Positions 17,900 through 25,825 of a stretch of 64,000 nucleotides of DNA are shown here, piece after piece. The DNA is taken from positions 1-64,000 of IMG/VR virus record IMGVR_UViG_3300018424_000006; one strand, 5' to 3'. The notes under the pieces are model-generated. The model had not been told where the DNA came from. It worked only from the letters and a program-made list of their open reading frames with translations, and searched no databases. Made by a program: the position numbers and the translations under genes. Every line of letters starts with the position of its first letter. Position 1 is the first letter of the stretch. The DNA is from a virus.

Positions 17900-18316
17900 T
17901 TATAACACGCCTGCAATTTTCACATCGATGGATAGAGACCCATCTCCGCGATTCGATGTAGTACGCATTATAAAGCAATTATCTTCACGCCATAGAGTGC
18001 AGGCATCTAAAGTACCTAATGCAATCTCGGCATTTAAAAGAACGTCGGTAGCCTCGGCGGCTAGTTCGGCATCCTTCTCTTGAATCGTACGGATTCCCTG
18101 TAATAGAAAGTAGCTTCTCCGTTCAGAGATTTCCCTTTCCACTTGAAAGTCATCCTTGTGGATAAGTACTTCTACTCTGTCCCCATAAGAGACGGAGTAT
18201 GCTTCAGCACCTTCCTCCACTTCCAGTAAATCAACAGCTTCCGACATAGTCATTTCCGCATTAGAATTTCTAGGTCGATAGTCAGCTAAATTAACTACTG
18301 ATGCGGCTGCGGTCAT
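17900..18316 (-). CDS. Unknown protein, 138 aa
   Basis: Begins MTAAASVVNLADYRPRNSNA; the NLADYRP start is seen in small proteins of Pseudomonas-like bacteria, but this is not a domain. Acidic stretches (EAVDLLEVEEGAEAY) and two short helices follow. No function is recognised. It is one of a run of short leftward genes; a strong hairpin follows its stop. Confidence 0.65.
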   Translation of the reverse strand: MTAAASVVNLADYRPRNSNAEMTMSEAVDLLEVEEGAEAYSVSYGDRVEVLIHKDDFQVEREISERRSYFLLQGIRTIQEKDAELAAEATDVLLNAEIALGTLDACTLWREDNCFIMRTTSNRGDGSLSIDVKIAGVL

Positions 18317-18355
18317 AATTGAACCCCTTCCTTATTGTTATCGGTTTAGACACGT

Positions 18356-18805
18356 TTAGTGCGCTAACCTCATTCCTTGTTCCATATCCCCCCTCCTTCT
18401 TTTAGGGTGTATTGTTTGCACGGTTGGTTTCTCCTTAAGCAGGCAAGCGGTTGGTTCTCGTCTCTTAAGGTCTCGGTATATCACCTCGATAAACATGGCC
18501 GCAATTTCTAAAGATTCGAGTTCTTTTGATGCATCTGGACACATCGTATCAAACTCATTACGACTCTTTAGGTTGCATAAACCGGTTATATCTTCAAGAC
18601 TTCTTCTGTAAAGTTCGATCTCTGTTTCAAATCGACGTTTAACAGTCGACATGAAATCCAAACGAAACTTCTTTTCCATCTCTGTAAACTCGAAGTGACT
18701 ATTCGGACGCATCAGTCGGTTAGACTTTGCTATCCGTTTAAAAAGTATTAGTAGTTCTGTATTGAAGCTAAGCTTAGCTTCAATACTTGCTAGTAGTTCT
18801 TGCAT
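18356..18805 (-). CDS. Unknown helical protein, 149 aa
   Basis: The ATG at 18805 (MQELLASIEAKL) has AAGGGAG about 11 nt upstream and avoids overlap with the membrane protein gene; a start at 18865 would run into that gene's 3' end. The product is helical and charged with a basic C-terminus (HPKRRRGDMEQG). No family is recognised. Confidence 0.6.
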   Translation of the reverse strand: MQELLASIEAKLSFNTELLILFKRIAKSNRLMRPNSHFEFTEMEKKFRLDFMSTVKRRFETEIELYRRSLEDITGLCNLKSRNEFDTMCPDASKELESLEIAAMFIEVIYRDLKRREPTACLLKEKPTVQTIHPKRRRGDMEQGMRLAH

Positions 18806-18827
18806 AAGTCTTTTTCTCCCTTTATAC

Positions 18828-19184
18828 CTATTGTCCAACAAGCGAGGCACTTGCGAATAGAACAAAAGGTACGAATAGTAAGCTAATTAACAAACTTCCC
18901 AATGTATTAAGGTAAGACTTCCTTATTCTTATTATTAAAAATCCTTTCAAAACTCCTAGGACGATTAGTGCGTATATTGCCCATTCTAAAGCTTCCAGCC
19001 ATAGTAAGGATAACCACATTACCGTCTCGATTTGAATAAGCCATAGATTTCCCAATAATGACTTTGTGGTTTCAAGTCGATCCACAAAACTACTTAGTCG
19101 AATTGCTCCGATCAATTTCCGTCTGAACAAGTAGCCTGATAGAGATACGTTAATAACGATAAGTACCAACATAAAAAGATCCAT
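18828..19184 (-). CDS. Membrane protein with about four spans, 118 aa
   Basis: Hydrophobic segments at about 3-20, 45-63, 65-86 and 94-114, with positive charges after the first (RRKLIGAIR) and third (RIRKS). No family is recognised. It is the first gene after the early promoter motif at 19262-19269, so early expression is likely. A membrane-targeting early function is plausible but unproven. Confidence 0.65.
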   Translation of the reverse strand: MDLFMLVLIVINVSLSGYLFRRKLIGAIRLSSFVDRLETTKSLLGNLWLIQIETVMWLSLLWLEALEWAIYALIVLGVLKGFLIIRIRKSYLNTLGSLLISLLFVPFVLFASASLVGQ

Positions 19185-19261
19185 TTTATATTCTCCATAT
19201 AAATATTTTTAAATTGAAACTCTACTATCGTTTTTATTATTAAGTTCCTCTATGCATGTAT

Positions 19262-19269
19262 GTAATATA
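19262..19269 (-). promoter_or_regulatory. phiKZ-type early promoter motif TATATTAC
   Basis: Exact TATATTAC on the minus strand in TTCTATATTACATAC, about 78 nt upstream of the membrane protein at 18828-19184 and downstream of a terminator for the preceding unit. No five-base-loop hairpin follows this copy. Confidence 0.6.
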
Positions 19270-19288
19270 GAACCTTATAGTTCTAGAA

Positions 19289-19325
19289 CACGGCAAAAAA
19301 AAAGAATCCCGATTAAGGGATTCTT
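19289..19325 (-). terminator. Intrinsic terminator with TTTTGCCGTG tag (leftward)
   Basis: Stem AAGAATCCC/GGGATTCTT (19302-19310, 19317-19325), then a run of eight or nine T and GCCGTG on the minus strand. It ends the unit containing 19335-21506. Confidence 0.8.
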
Positions 19326-19334
19326 TTAGAGTAG

Positions 19335-19859
19335 CTACTTGACCATATAGGTTATACGGACAAGGTTCCACATATCGGCACCATACATAGCTTTCTGTAT
19401 AGGGTGCGCCTCATGCTTGGTTTTCTTGCGTTCGTTCTCATATTTAGAAAGTTCAAAACGAGAAGAGTCAGAAAGGCCACGATATACAGAAAATGCACGA
19501 GGCGTTTTAACGCTCTTAAATAGAGACGTATCTGGAGTATGCTCAATCAAATGAAGTCCAATTAAAAGAATATCATCTTTAACTGGCTCTTTAGAGATGA
19601 TGTAACCATCTTGAGATAACCATTTACGAATGGCATCTTGTCGCTTCAATACTTCTACTGGAGTAACGCCTGCCGCTTCTGCAATCGCACTAGGAGACAT
19701 CTTGGCAGCAAAGTTAATGCCAGGGTGATTTGTACGCAACTCAGGACGTGCTCGATCAGCGTACTCTGAAAAGGTGCGGATATCCTTACCTACTGACTCA
19801 GCTATTTCCATTACCACTAGGGCATTGATCATAGCGACTGAGGTTCTTTTTACTAACAT
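19335..19859 (-). CDS. Unknown protein, 174 aa
   Basis: Begins MLVKRTSVAMINALVVMEIA. A helix-turn-helix-like stretch (SPSAIAEAAGVTPVEVLKRQ, around residues 56-75) is followed by RKWLSQDGYIIS, which could be a wing, so a DNA-binding regulator is possible. The C-terminal part is basic. It is the last gene of the leftward unit, and a small hairpin with a five-base loop (19890-19908) lies in its leader. Confidence 0.6.
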   Translation of the reverse strand: MLVKRTSVAMINALVVMEIAESVGKDIRTFSEYADRARPELRTNHPGINFAAKMSPSAIAEAAGVTPVEVLKRQDAIRKWLSQDGYIISKEPVKDDILLIGLHLIEHTPDTSLFKSVKTPRAFSVYRGLSDSSRFELSKYENERKKTKHEAHPIQKAMYGADMWNLVRITYMVK

Positions 19860-19903
19860 GGGTTTCCCTTTTTTACTTTTTAGGGCTTACTTAAAATTTA
19901 TTT

Positions 19904-20443
19904 TTAAGCAGCTTCTGGTTTTATTTTTCCGATTACTTCGCGGTTGGGACGAAGTTCATCCATCATACGACAGATCTCTGGATTGAATGCTCCAGCTTTA
20001 CGGAAGCGCTGGATTACCGTTTCTATGGCACCGTCTACATCTGCGTTAATAGAAGGAGACATAAAGTACCCAGTGGAGACTACATCAACTCCACCATAGT
20101 TACCGATGCGATGACAGAAGTCTACTAGCATCGGATTGACTTTATCACGTAATTCATCCTGCATTAGGAAATCGTGAATAGCCACTTCTTCTGTACGTGT
20201 AGTTTCTGCTCCTGTTTCTTGGTCATGTCCAAAGATCATTAAAACTATTGACCATTGGCGAGGCTGACTAAGAATGAATTGTACGGCTTGCTGCGAGCGA
20301 ATAATTCCGCCCGCCTGTACTCCGTCAATACAGTTCCCGTTAAGGAACCAAGCTTTCTCAAGATTGGTTCCCACGGTTGAGGTCAAAGTACCTAGAGGAT
20401 TGTATTTTTTCTTAGGTCTTGCCTTTGTTTTCTTTTTTGCCAC
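19904..20443 (-). CDS. Unknown protein, 179 aa, GTG start
   Basis: GTG at 20443 (VAKKKTKARPKKK) is chosen because GGGAG lies 8 nt upstream; a longer frame to 20515 would add a run of hydrophobic residues without a start signal. After a lysine-rich N-terminus there is an alpha/beta core (QWSIVLMIFGHDQETG, VDVVSTGYFM). No family is recognised. It overlaps the upstream DNA-binding paralogue by 32 nt. Confidence 0.6.
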   Translation of the reverse strand: MAKKKTKARPKKKYNPLGTLTSTVGTNLEKAWFLNGNCIDGVQAGGIIRSQQAVQFILSQPRQWSIVLMIFGHDQETGAETTRTEEVAIHDFLMQDELRDKVNPMLVDFCHRIGNYGGVDVVSTGYFMSPSINADVDGAIETVIQRFRKAGAFNPEICRMMDELRPNREVIGKIKPEAA

Positions 20444-20714
20444 GTTTAGGCTCCCGTAAATACATGTAACCATTTTTAGATGCACTACCACAACGGTTAC
20501 GAATATTAGTTTCATCTATGCCGAGGATCATAGACGCTTCCCGGACAGAGTGATATTCTACTCCGTGTATTTTTACTCTTAAGGGTTCTTTAACTCCCCC
20601 AGTAGATTTCTTCTTCTCGAAATCTTCTAGGTTTTCTTTGGAGTTATTATCCCCGTTTAACTTCCGTATCGTTGACGCGTTTGGCTTGAACAGCAAGCTT
20701 GGCTTCTGTGACAT
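20412..20714 (-). CDS. NUMOD1/IENR1-like DNA-binding protein, copy 3
   Basis: 100 aa. Residues about 45-90 (VKIHGVEYHSVREASMILGI then DETNIRNRCGS) match the helix-turn-helix repeat found at the C-terminus of homing endonucleases (SMART IENR1, Pfam NUMOD1), but no nuclease domain is present. Its N-terminus (PSLLFKPNASTIRKLN) matches copy 1 at 20996-21262, which supports the ATG at 20714 even though it overlaps copy 2 by 68 nt; GGAGGGTAAGG is its ribosome binding site. Probably binds specific DNA; role unknown. Confidence 0.65.
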   Translation of the reverse strand: MSQKPSLLFKPNASTIRKLNGDNNSKENLEDFEKKKSTGGVKEPLRVKIHGVEYHSVREASMILGIDETNIRNRCGSASKNGYMYLREPKRGKKENKGKT

Positions 20715-20994
20715 AAACCTTACCCTCCGTTAGGAAAATCCAATCTTCCCATCTATCACTGTTACAACGCATTCGAACTGTAGGGGGACTAACATTAAAA
20801 GCTTTAGCCGCATCCAAGGTAGTTTCAAAGCGTTCCCCTTTAATCTCAACAGGACGAGCACGGCTATGGGGCTTAAGTTCCCCTTTGCATTTTTCCTGCG
20901 CGATTGGTTCTTTAGGTAATTCTCTACCTAGATTTGTGTACTTCTCGAACATAGCTAAGGGTGGCTTAGCTAGAATTGACTCAGCAGTTAACAT
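20647..20994 (-). CDS. NUMOD1/IENR1-like DNA-binding protein, copy 2
   Basis: 115 aa. Residues about 48-85 (VEIKGERFETTLDAAKAFNV then SPPTVRMRCNSD) have the same helix-turn-helix repeat as its two neighbours. Its N-terminus (ESILAKPPLAMFEKYTN) is a diverged form of theirs. The last 22 codons (after KVYV) extend beyond the shared domain and overlap copy 3. It arose, by inference, from local duplication within an early leftward unit. Confidence 0.65.
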   Translation of the reverse strand: MLTAESILAKPPLAMFEKYTNLGRELPKEPIAQEKCKGELKPHSRARPVEIKGERFETTLDAAKAFNVSPPTVRMRCNSDRWEDWIFLTEGKVYVTEAKLAVQAKRVNDTEVKRG

Positions 20995-20995
20995 C

Positions 20996-21262
20996 TTAAA
21001 CGTCCTCTCTAGAGTTAACTTTTTTCCATGTAGGCCAGTCGCTTGATTCTAGGCGACGAGCGATGGTGGTCTTTGCAACATTATGATGCTCTCGAGCTGC
21101 TTTCATAGTAGGGTAATAGACACCATCTATTTCTACAGCAGTCTGAGACTCTTTTCGGCTCCCGCCCCAGTTTTTATTCTTAGCCCTGCCTCTTAGTTCG
21201 TCTGGTTCTTTTGGGTTATACTTACTAAGAACATCAGCACTAGGTTTAAATAGCAAGGACAT
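20996..21262 (-). CDS. NUMOD1/IENR1-like DNA-binding protein, copy 1
   Basis: 88 aa, the shortest copy. The N-terminal motif SLLFKPSADVLSKYN is followed by a polar linker, then VEIDGVYYPTMKAAREHHNV and AKTTIARRLESSDWPTW, the helix-turn-helix repeat with the conserved Trp/Arg pattern. It overlaps the upstream 86-aa gene by 17 nt. No endonuclease (GIY-YIG or HNH) motif is present in any of the three. Confidence 0.65.
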   Translation of the reverse strand: MSLLFKPSADVLSKYNPKEPDELRGRAKNKNWGGSRKESQTAVEIDGVYYPTMKAAREHHNVAKTTIARRLESSDWPTWKKVNSREDV

Positions 21263-21506
21263 TTTGAACTTCCTTATTCAGATCAACATAAGACTCAGAA
21301 TCAAACAAACCGTCTTCTATACCACGGTCAACTAATACTTCTTTTACTAAATCTTCTTTAGCTTTCTGTCGACAAATATATTTTGTCTGACTAGATTGAT
21401 TATTGCGGTGAGTAACCCATTTTCCATTAGTGGACAAAAGTACCCAACCTAAAACTTTGCCTTGCTCTACTAACGCAAGCATGCCATAAAGTAAACGAAA
21501 CTTCAT
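21246..21506 (-). CDS. Unknown protein, 86 aa
   Basis: Begins MKFRLLYGMLALVEQGK, a short beta-rich N-terminal half (GWVLLSTNGKWVTHR) and acidic C-terminal half. No family is recognised. First gene of a leftward unit; the divergent gap to 21569 is AT-rich (TATATATAAC) and could hold promoters for both directions. Confidence 0.55.
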   Translation of the reverse strand: MKFRLLYGMLALVEQGKVLGWVLLSTNGKWVTHRNNQSSQTKYICRQKAKEDLVKEVLVDRGIEDGLFDSESYVDLNKEVQNVLAI

Positions 21507-21568
21507 TAGTGATATTCTCCCTATTCTAATTATATATAACGTTATTTAAACCCAGTCGAGTAAGAACA

Positions 21569-21820
21569 ATGAATCTTTTAAATGCAATGTTTCCACCAAA
21601 CCTAAGAAACCAACAATTGGCTTTTGTTGGTATTGCCTTTTTAGTCCTAATGCTAGTAGTATTTGCGGCTGGATTCTTTGCTTTACTTTTCATGGGTTCT
21701 CCTATGGTAGATGCAAATACACTTGCCGAAGTTACTCAGCAAGTAGTATCTGAATCACCAAAGATTGATATGCAGAAATACACAGATCTTCTACAACGAT
21801 ACCAAGAAGGTAGACTCTAG
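21569..21820 (+). CDS. Lone rightward membrane protein, 83 aa
   Basis: One hydrophobic segment (about 18-42, AFVGIAFLVLMLVVFAAGFF) follows a short N-terminus; a 40-residue polar tail carries a helix (KYTDLLQRYQEGRL). It is the only rightward gene between 15.5 and 23.9 kb. Its stop TAG and the stop of the convergent gene share the palindrome CTAG. Function unknown. Confidence 0.55.
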   Translation: MNLLNAMFPPNLRNQQLAFVGIAFLVLMLVVFAAGFFALLFMGSPMVDANTLAEVTQQVVSESPKIDMQKYTDLLQRYQEGRL

Positions 21821-22326
21821 TATTTGTAGATACGATCTAGATTGCCTGCGACTACAGGCTTATTACCCAGCATATCGGATGACACTTTGCCGGCATCTAT
21901 TTCTTTAATAGAATCCTTAAAGGTTCTCCAGTCACACATAAGTAACTGCAGATGTCTTTCTGCAGGTATCGCTCCTTCGTTATTAAGGTACTTCATAGGA
22001 GCATATAAATCAAACTCTCCATTCAGACCACAACGAATAAGTGTGCGGCATTGAGACAAGAAGTTTCTCACAACCATTTTCTTGGTACGAGTGACTTCTT
22101 GTTCTGTCATAAGTTCGACATTCGTAATGTCTTCCCCTACCCCAGTTGTCTCCTCTAAAGACTCTTGAGTTAAACGCACCAATAAGTTATCCAGAGGACT
22201 AATGTCTTCCAGCTTAGTTGGTATGTTATCAATGAGCATCTGTCTAAACACTTTCACATTATCGACATCAATCTCATAAGCAGCTAGATCCGTTAGATAC
22301 TTTCCTACGAATTGTAGTGGTATCAT
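21817..22326 (-). CDS. Unknown protein, 169 aa
   Basis: The ATG at 22326 shares its A with the upstream stop (TGATG), so coupling is likely; a TTG one codon earlier is rejected. Helical, acidic protein (MIPLQFVGKYLTDLAAYEID) with three cysteines. No family is recognised. Last gene of the leftward unit that starts at 23906. Confidence 0.65.
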   Translation of the reverse strand: MIPLQFVGKYLTDLAAYEIDVDNVKVFRQMLIDNIPTKLEDISPLDNLLVRLTQESLEETTGVGEDITNVELMTEQEVTRTKKMVVRNFLSQCRTLIRCGLNGEFDLYAPMKYLNNEGAIPAERHLQLLMCDWRTFKDSIKEIDAGKVSSDMLGNKPVVAGNLDRIYKY

Positions 22327-22532
22327 CAAACAGCAACCTCTCTTTCTTTTTCAAACTCCCCTGCTAATATAAGGTCGTTTGGGTTTTGGCCTACAGGAAC
22401 AGGATGGACAACGGCCATGAATTTGCCCTCCTTATTTTTAACTAACTTTTCTTGAGGATAGATTATACCCTCAAGCGCATACAGTCTCCCCACTGAGGTG
22501 TCGTTGTAGCGTCTGTAAACTTTCACACCCAT
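22326..22532 (-). CDS. Small unknown protein, 68 aa
   Basis: A strong ribosome binding site (AAAAGGAGATGAAAAATG) lies inside the upstream gene, which it overlaps by 62 nt in another frame. Begins MGVKVYRRYNDTSVGRLYAL; looks like a small beta protein. Function unknown. Confidence 0.6.
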   Translation of the reverse strand: MGVKVYRRYNDTSVGRLYALEGIIYPQEKLVKNKEGKFMAVVHPVPVGQNPNDLILAGEFEKEREVAV

Positions 22533-23073
22533 TTTTCATCTCCTTTAAAAGGGTTGCAATCAAAGTCCCGTTTTCTTGAAAGTGATCTTTATTCTCAGCA
22601 GCATCAAATACTTCTAAACGCATTTTAATAAAGTCACTTGTTGTCATCTTCCCGTCTGCAGTCAGAGGAAAAGTTTCTGCAATAGCCAAAGAAACCAGTG
22701 CCATATTCTTAAGTATACTGTAAGAACCTTCAGGACATTCTTCTTCATCAACTAGATACGCAGCCATATCTAACTGAACAGCAGCAGAGATTAGATTACT
22801 ACAGTGGCTATATTCATAGTCACGTCCTTCTAGAATGTCTTCTACGAAGAAACGTATATTACCAATCGCATCAATGATCTTTAGAACCTCAAGTGGCTGA
22901 CGACCACCTAATTCATTTAGTCCCATCTTCTTTAAATTGCGAACAGCAATAAGTTCACGATATTGATGTTCGATTGTCTCACCATAATGACGTAATGCAC
23001 GATCAGCAATCAGTCGACGTTTCTTAGACCAAATCCGATCTTTCTTTTCCCACTGTAATGTCATAGTAAACAT
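22471..23073 (-). CDS. Unknown helical protein, 200 aa
   Basis: AAAAGGA stands 9 nt before the ATG at 23073. Basic N-terminus (WEKKDRIWSKKRRLIADRA), then helices with an acidic middle. No family is recognised. Second gene of the leftward unit behind the YD-repeat gene, 23 nt downstream of it. Confidence 0.65.
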   Translation of the reverse strand: MFTMTLQWEKKDRIWSKKRRLIADRALRHYGETIEHQYRELIAVRNLKKMGLNELGGRQPLEVLKIIDAIGNIRFFVEDILEGRDYEYSHCSNLISAAVQLDMAAYLVDEEECPEGSYSILKNMALVSLAIAETFPLTADGKMTTSDFIKMRLEVFDAAENKDHFQENGTLIATLLKEMKNGCESLQTLQRHLSGETVCA

Positions 23074-23096
23074 TATTAAGTCCTTTTAAGTTTATT

Positions 23097-23906
23097 TTAA
23101 ATTAAAGGGATCTCAAGAATGATATTTTCATTCATTGAAATTGATTTTAATTGCCCAGTCGCATGGAAGCAGTAGTTAAACCTAATTTCGCCAAGCGGCT
23201 TAGCGTTTTTATAAATTAAGTTGTCGCGACAATCGAACTTAAATTCATCGACAGTCCCATCGCTATACTTCTTCTGAATAACTTTACCTTTATCATTACG
23301 AATCTTTTCCCAGCCATGGCCGTACGAATCAAACATTCTGATAGACTGATTATTATCGTCATAGTGTTTGATCTGATAAAAACCACTCGGCCAAAAGGTT
23401 AAGATTCTGTTATTATGGGCATCGTAGACAGCTTCTTCGTACTCGTCCTCGCCATATTCTGTTTTTATGGCATTGCCGCGCTCATCATTGACATACTTTA
23501 TTACCTGCCCATTCCATACTACTTTGCTTGTAAAGCCATTGGAGTCATATTCGTATTCATATAGACTACCGTCACTTCCTTTGATTTGCGTACATTGTCC
23601 GGCATCATTATAAGAATAGGTCTCAGTCTTGCCGGTTAAGCGACAGCGTGTCGATAATAATTTTCCATCCGGCCCGTATTTACGCGTCTCTCGCGGCACC
23701 TCATACGTACTTCCCTCTCCTTCTCTATAATCTAGAAACTCAGCAATACGGGTATAGTGCCTAAGTCTAATGATGTGATTATTATAGTCGCCTTTTATCT
23801 CATCCAGCTTAGAATGCGGAAAACCTAAAAGGCCATTGTTAATAAACCATTCTTGCTCGTCTTTCAGGTATCTAGCAAGCCATTCTTTTGTTATAACTTC
23901 TGACAT
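23097..23906 (-). CDS. YD-repeat (RHS-like) protein, 269 aa
   Basis: After about 60 helical residues, the rest is a run of short strands with the YD/RHS signature: YSYNDAGQCTQIKGSDGSLY, YEYDSNGFTSKV, KYVNDERGNAIKTEYGEDEY, HYDDNNQSIRMFDSYG and more, about eight units between residues 75 and 250. YD repeats normally form the shell of secreted RHS toxins or wall-associated proteins. Here the protein is short, has no signal peptide and no toxin domain, and is the first gene behind an early promoter. Cytoplasmic function is unknown. Confidence 0.75.
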   Translation of the reverse strand: MSEVITKEWLARYLKDEQEWFINNGLLGFPHSKLDEIKGDYNNHIIRLRHYTRIAEFLDYREGEGSTYEVPRETRKYGPDGKLLSTRCRLTGKTETYSYNDAGQCTQIKGSDGSLYEYEYDSNGFTSKVVWNGQVIKYVNDERGNAIKTEYGEDEYEEAVYDAHNNRILTFWPSGFYQIKHYDDNNQSIRMFDSYGHGWEKIRNDKGKVIQKKYSDGTVDEFKFDCRDNLIYKNAKPLGEIRFNYCFHATGQLKSISMNENIILEIPLI

Positions 23907-23935
23907 TATTTCAATCCCTTTATTTTAAGCTAAAA

Positions 23936-23956
23936 GGATAAATTATTTATTTATCC
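23936..23956 (-). promoter_or_regulatory. 5' leader hairpin with AAATA loop
   Basis: GGATAAAT-AAATA-ATTTATCC on the minus strand, starting 12 nt after the early motif. It shares its loop and inner stem with 11178-11194, while the outer pairs differ in a compensating way. Confidence 0.5.
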
Positions 23957-23968
23957 CATCTCATTAAA

Positions 23969-23976
23969 ATAATATA
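23969..23976 (-). promoter_or_regulatory. phiKZ-type early promoter motif (TATATTAT)
   Basis: Minus-strand TTCTATATTATTTTAATG, one base off TATATTAC in the same extended context. It drives the YD-repeat unit. Confidence 0.5.
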
Positions 23977-24056
23977 GAATTGTAATTTCCTAGAATAGGA
24001 TAAATTTACATTTAGGTTTTATTGCATGAATCTAACTATTACGATTGGAGTAATAA

Positions 24057-24410
24057 ATGAAATACATACTACCTATGTTGTTGCTGCTAGCCGGCTGTAC
24101 TATTTCGCCTCTGAAATATGAACAACCGCCACAACCTTCCTGTCCGGATGTTTATGTCGAACAGCCAGTCATTAATGTAGAGATTCCTTCTGTAACAGAT
24201 TTCTGTCCGGCAGTTCAAGCCCCAAAGACTGTTTATCGCACCAAGAAGTGTTCTATGCCAGCTCTGATCGCTTTAACTAAAAAGCCTCGTATAGACGTTA
24301 CTCATTATGCCACTAATCCAGATGCGTTGATTGAGCGCTTACTAAAAGACGTGGCTAGTTACGAAAAGATGGTTTCCAAGGCATACGTGGAGTATATGGA
24401 ATGTCAGTAG
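24057..24410 (+). CDS. Lipoprotein, 117 aa
   Basis: The signal peptide MKYILPMLLLLAGC ends in a lipobox (LLAGC) with lipidated C14. The mature part has several cysteines (PSCPD, DFCPA, KKCSM, EC at the end) and is proline-rich at its start. An o-spanin or other outer-membrane role is possible, but no i-spanin lies beside it. GGAG precedes the ATG. It overlaps RNase H by 10 nt. Confidence 0.8.
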   Translation: MKYILPMLLLLAGCTISPLKYEQPPQPSCPDVYVEQPVINVEIPSVTDFCPAVQAPKTVYRTKKCSMPALIALTKKPRIDVTHYATNPDALIERLLKDVASYEKMVSKAYVEYMECQ

Positions 24411-25768
24411 TAGAGATTTATACAGACGGCGGCTGTCGCGAGATAGCTGACCGTTTACATGCAGGGTGGGGTGTCCATATTGTTGATGGAGATCGCATCC
24501 TACAGGGACGTGGAGACGCGTCTATAGACATGGATGGTAATAAGTATCCAGTTACCAATAATGTAGGGGAATTGCGAGCCTTTATTGAAGCGGCCAAAAA
24601 GACATTAGAGAGTGGATGGAAGTCTGTTACGTTTAATGTGGATTCCCAATACGTTATTAAAGGTACTGAGAAGTTTGTTATCGGCTGGGAAAAGAATGGC
24701 TGGATTACTACCCAAGGGACCGAAGTTAAAAACAAACCTCTTTGGGAAATTGTAATTGACTTAAAAGCTAAGTTAAATGAAGCTGGTGTTAACTGGTCAT
24801 TTAAATGGGTTAAAGGTCATAGCGGTATCCCGGGTAATGAAGCAGCAGATGCTTTAGCTACGGCCGGCATTACTTTCTCTACAAACGGTATGCAGGATTT
24901 ATGGGAAACTAAGTCTCCTGAAGAACCTAAGAAGAAAGTTAAGGTACCTGCAATTAGCGGTTTGGTCTTAGGTAAGCGCTGGATCTTTGTTACTGACAAT
25001 GAAGAAGCAGAATCGGCCTCTAAGAAAGAACTAGGCGGCCTAACGCCTTATATGTTCGCTGACTTTGAAGATAATGATGAACTAGCCGGTAAGTATTTAG
25101 GGAAGCCTAATGCGGCAGCCACGTATAGTATTGTTGCTACCAAAGAAAACATTGCTTACTTAGATCTTGTTAAAGAAACTCAAAACAAGCTTTCGGCCGG
25201 TAAGCTTAAGATGCCTGTTATGGGTCAACTTGATAAGATTCATAACAAAAAGAATCTAACTGAAATTGTTACCCACGACGCTAACTGTCTAGGTAATAGT
25301 AAAGGTTGTGTTTCTTTATGGAACGATGCTTTCTTAACTCGCCTTTGTTCGCCTGCTTTATTGTCTAGTTTTGCCCTTCGCTATCTAAATAGCTTATGGG
25401 ATCGTTTAGTCATGTATAAGCGAGACGGTGTAAATGAAGACGCAATTGATATTACCGATGAGTTATTCAAAAAGAATGATAAAGGTAAATATGTCCTACA
25501 TGATTTCATTACATCTCAAACTAAAGCTATTAAAGTTAAGTTGGGTCATATAGATCGTCCATATACTTTAACGCTTACTTTAGGTATAGATATTCCAGCT
25601 CGCAATGAGCTGAATCGACTAGCTAAACAAAGTACAGAAAGTCTAAAGGTCTATGTTCAACGTGAACAGATTGAAGCAAGAAGTTTCCGTCACTATCAAT
25701 TAATTGAATCTGATGGCGACCTAGCTATCTACCAAGCAGTACATTCTGCATTCAAACCTGTCCCATAA
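24401..25768 (+). CDS. RNase HI with long C-terminal extension
   Basis: 455 aa. Residues 1-155 are RNase HI: D9 (YTDGG), E57 (NNVGELRA), D81 (NVDSQYVIKG), then H140 and D150 in KGHSGIPGNEAAD, so all catalytic residues are present. It would cut RNA in RNA-DNA hybrids, for example primers. Residues about 165-455 are an extra region unlike known RNase H partner domains (no hybrid-binding N-domain). It contains a CLGNSKGCVSLWNDAF segment and may direct the enzyme to a partner. It ends before a convergent terminator. Confidence 0.88.
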   Translation: MSVVEIYTDGGCREIADRLHAGWGVHIVDGDRILQGRGDASIDMDGNKYPVTNNVGELRAFIEAAKKTLESGWKSVTFNVDSQYVIKGTEKFVIGWEKNGWITTQGTEVKNKPLWEIVIDLKAKLNEAGVNWSFKWVKGHSGIPGNEAADALATAGITFSTNGMQDLWETKSPEEPKKKVKVPAISGLVLGKRWIFVTDNEEAESASKKELGGLTPYMFADFEDNDELAGKYLGKPNAAATYSIVATKENIAYLDLVKETQNKLSAGKLKMPVMGQLDKIHNKKNLTEIVTHDANCLGNSKGCVSLWNDAFLTRLCSPALLSSFALRYLNSLWDRLVMYKRDGVNEDAIDITDELFKKNDKGKYVLHDFITSQTKAIKVKLGHIDRPYTLTLTLGIDIPARNELNRLAKQSTESLKVYVQREQIEARSFRHYQLIESDGDLAIYQAVHSAFKPVP

Positions 25769-25781
25769 GACAGCAGAGAAG

Positions 25782-25825
25782 CCTATCCCTAGACTTCGCG
25801 TCTAGGGATAGGTAAGTGTGCCGTT
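25782..25825. terminator. Terminator with TGTGCCGTT tag
   Basis: 13-bp stem CCTATCCCTAGAC/GTCTAGGGATAGG with loop TTCGC; the plus side continues TAAGTGTGCCGTT. Between convergent genes. Confidence 0.75.

Noticed and set aside
17832-18083. Rightward frame of 83 codons over the end of the 138-aa gene
   Set aside because: Overlaps a better-supported leftward gene and the folded 17838-17892 segment; no ribosome binding site.
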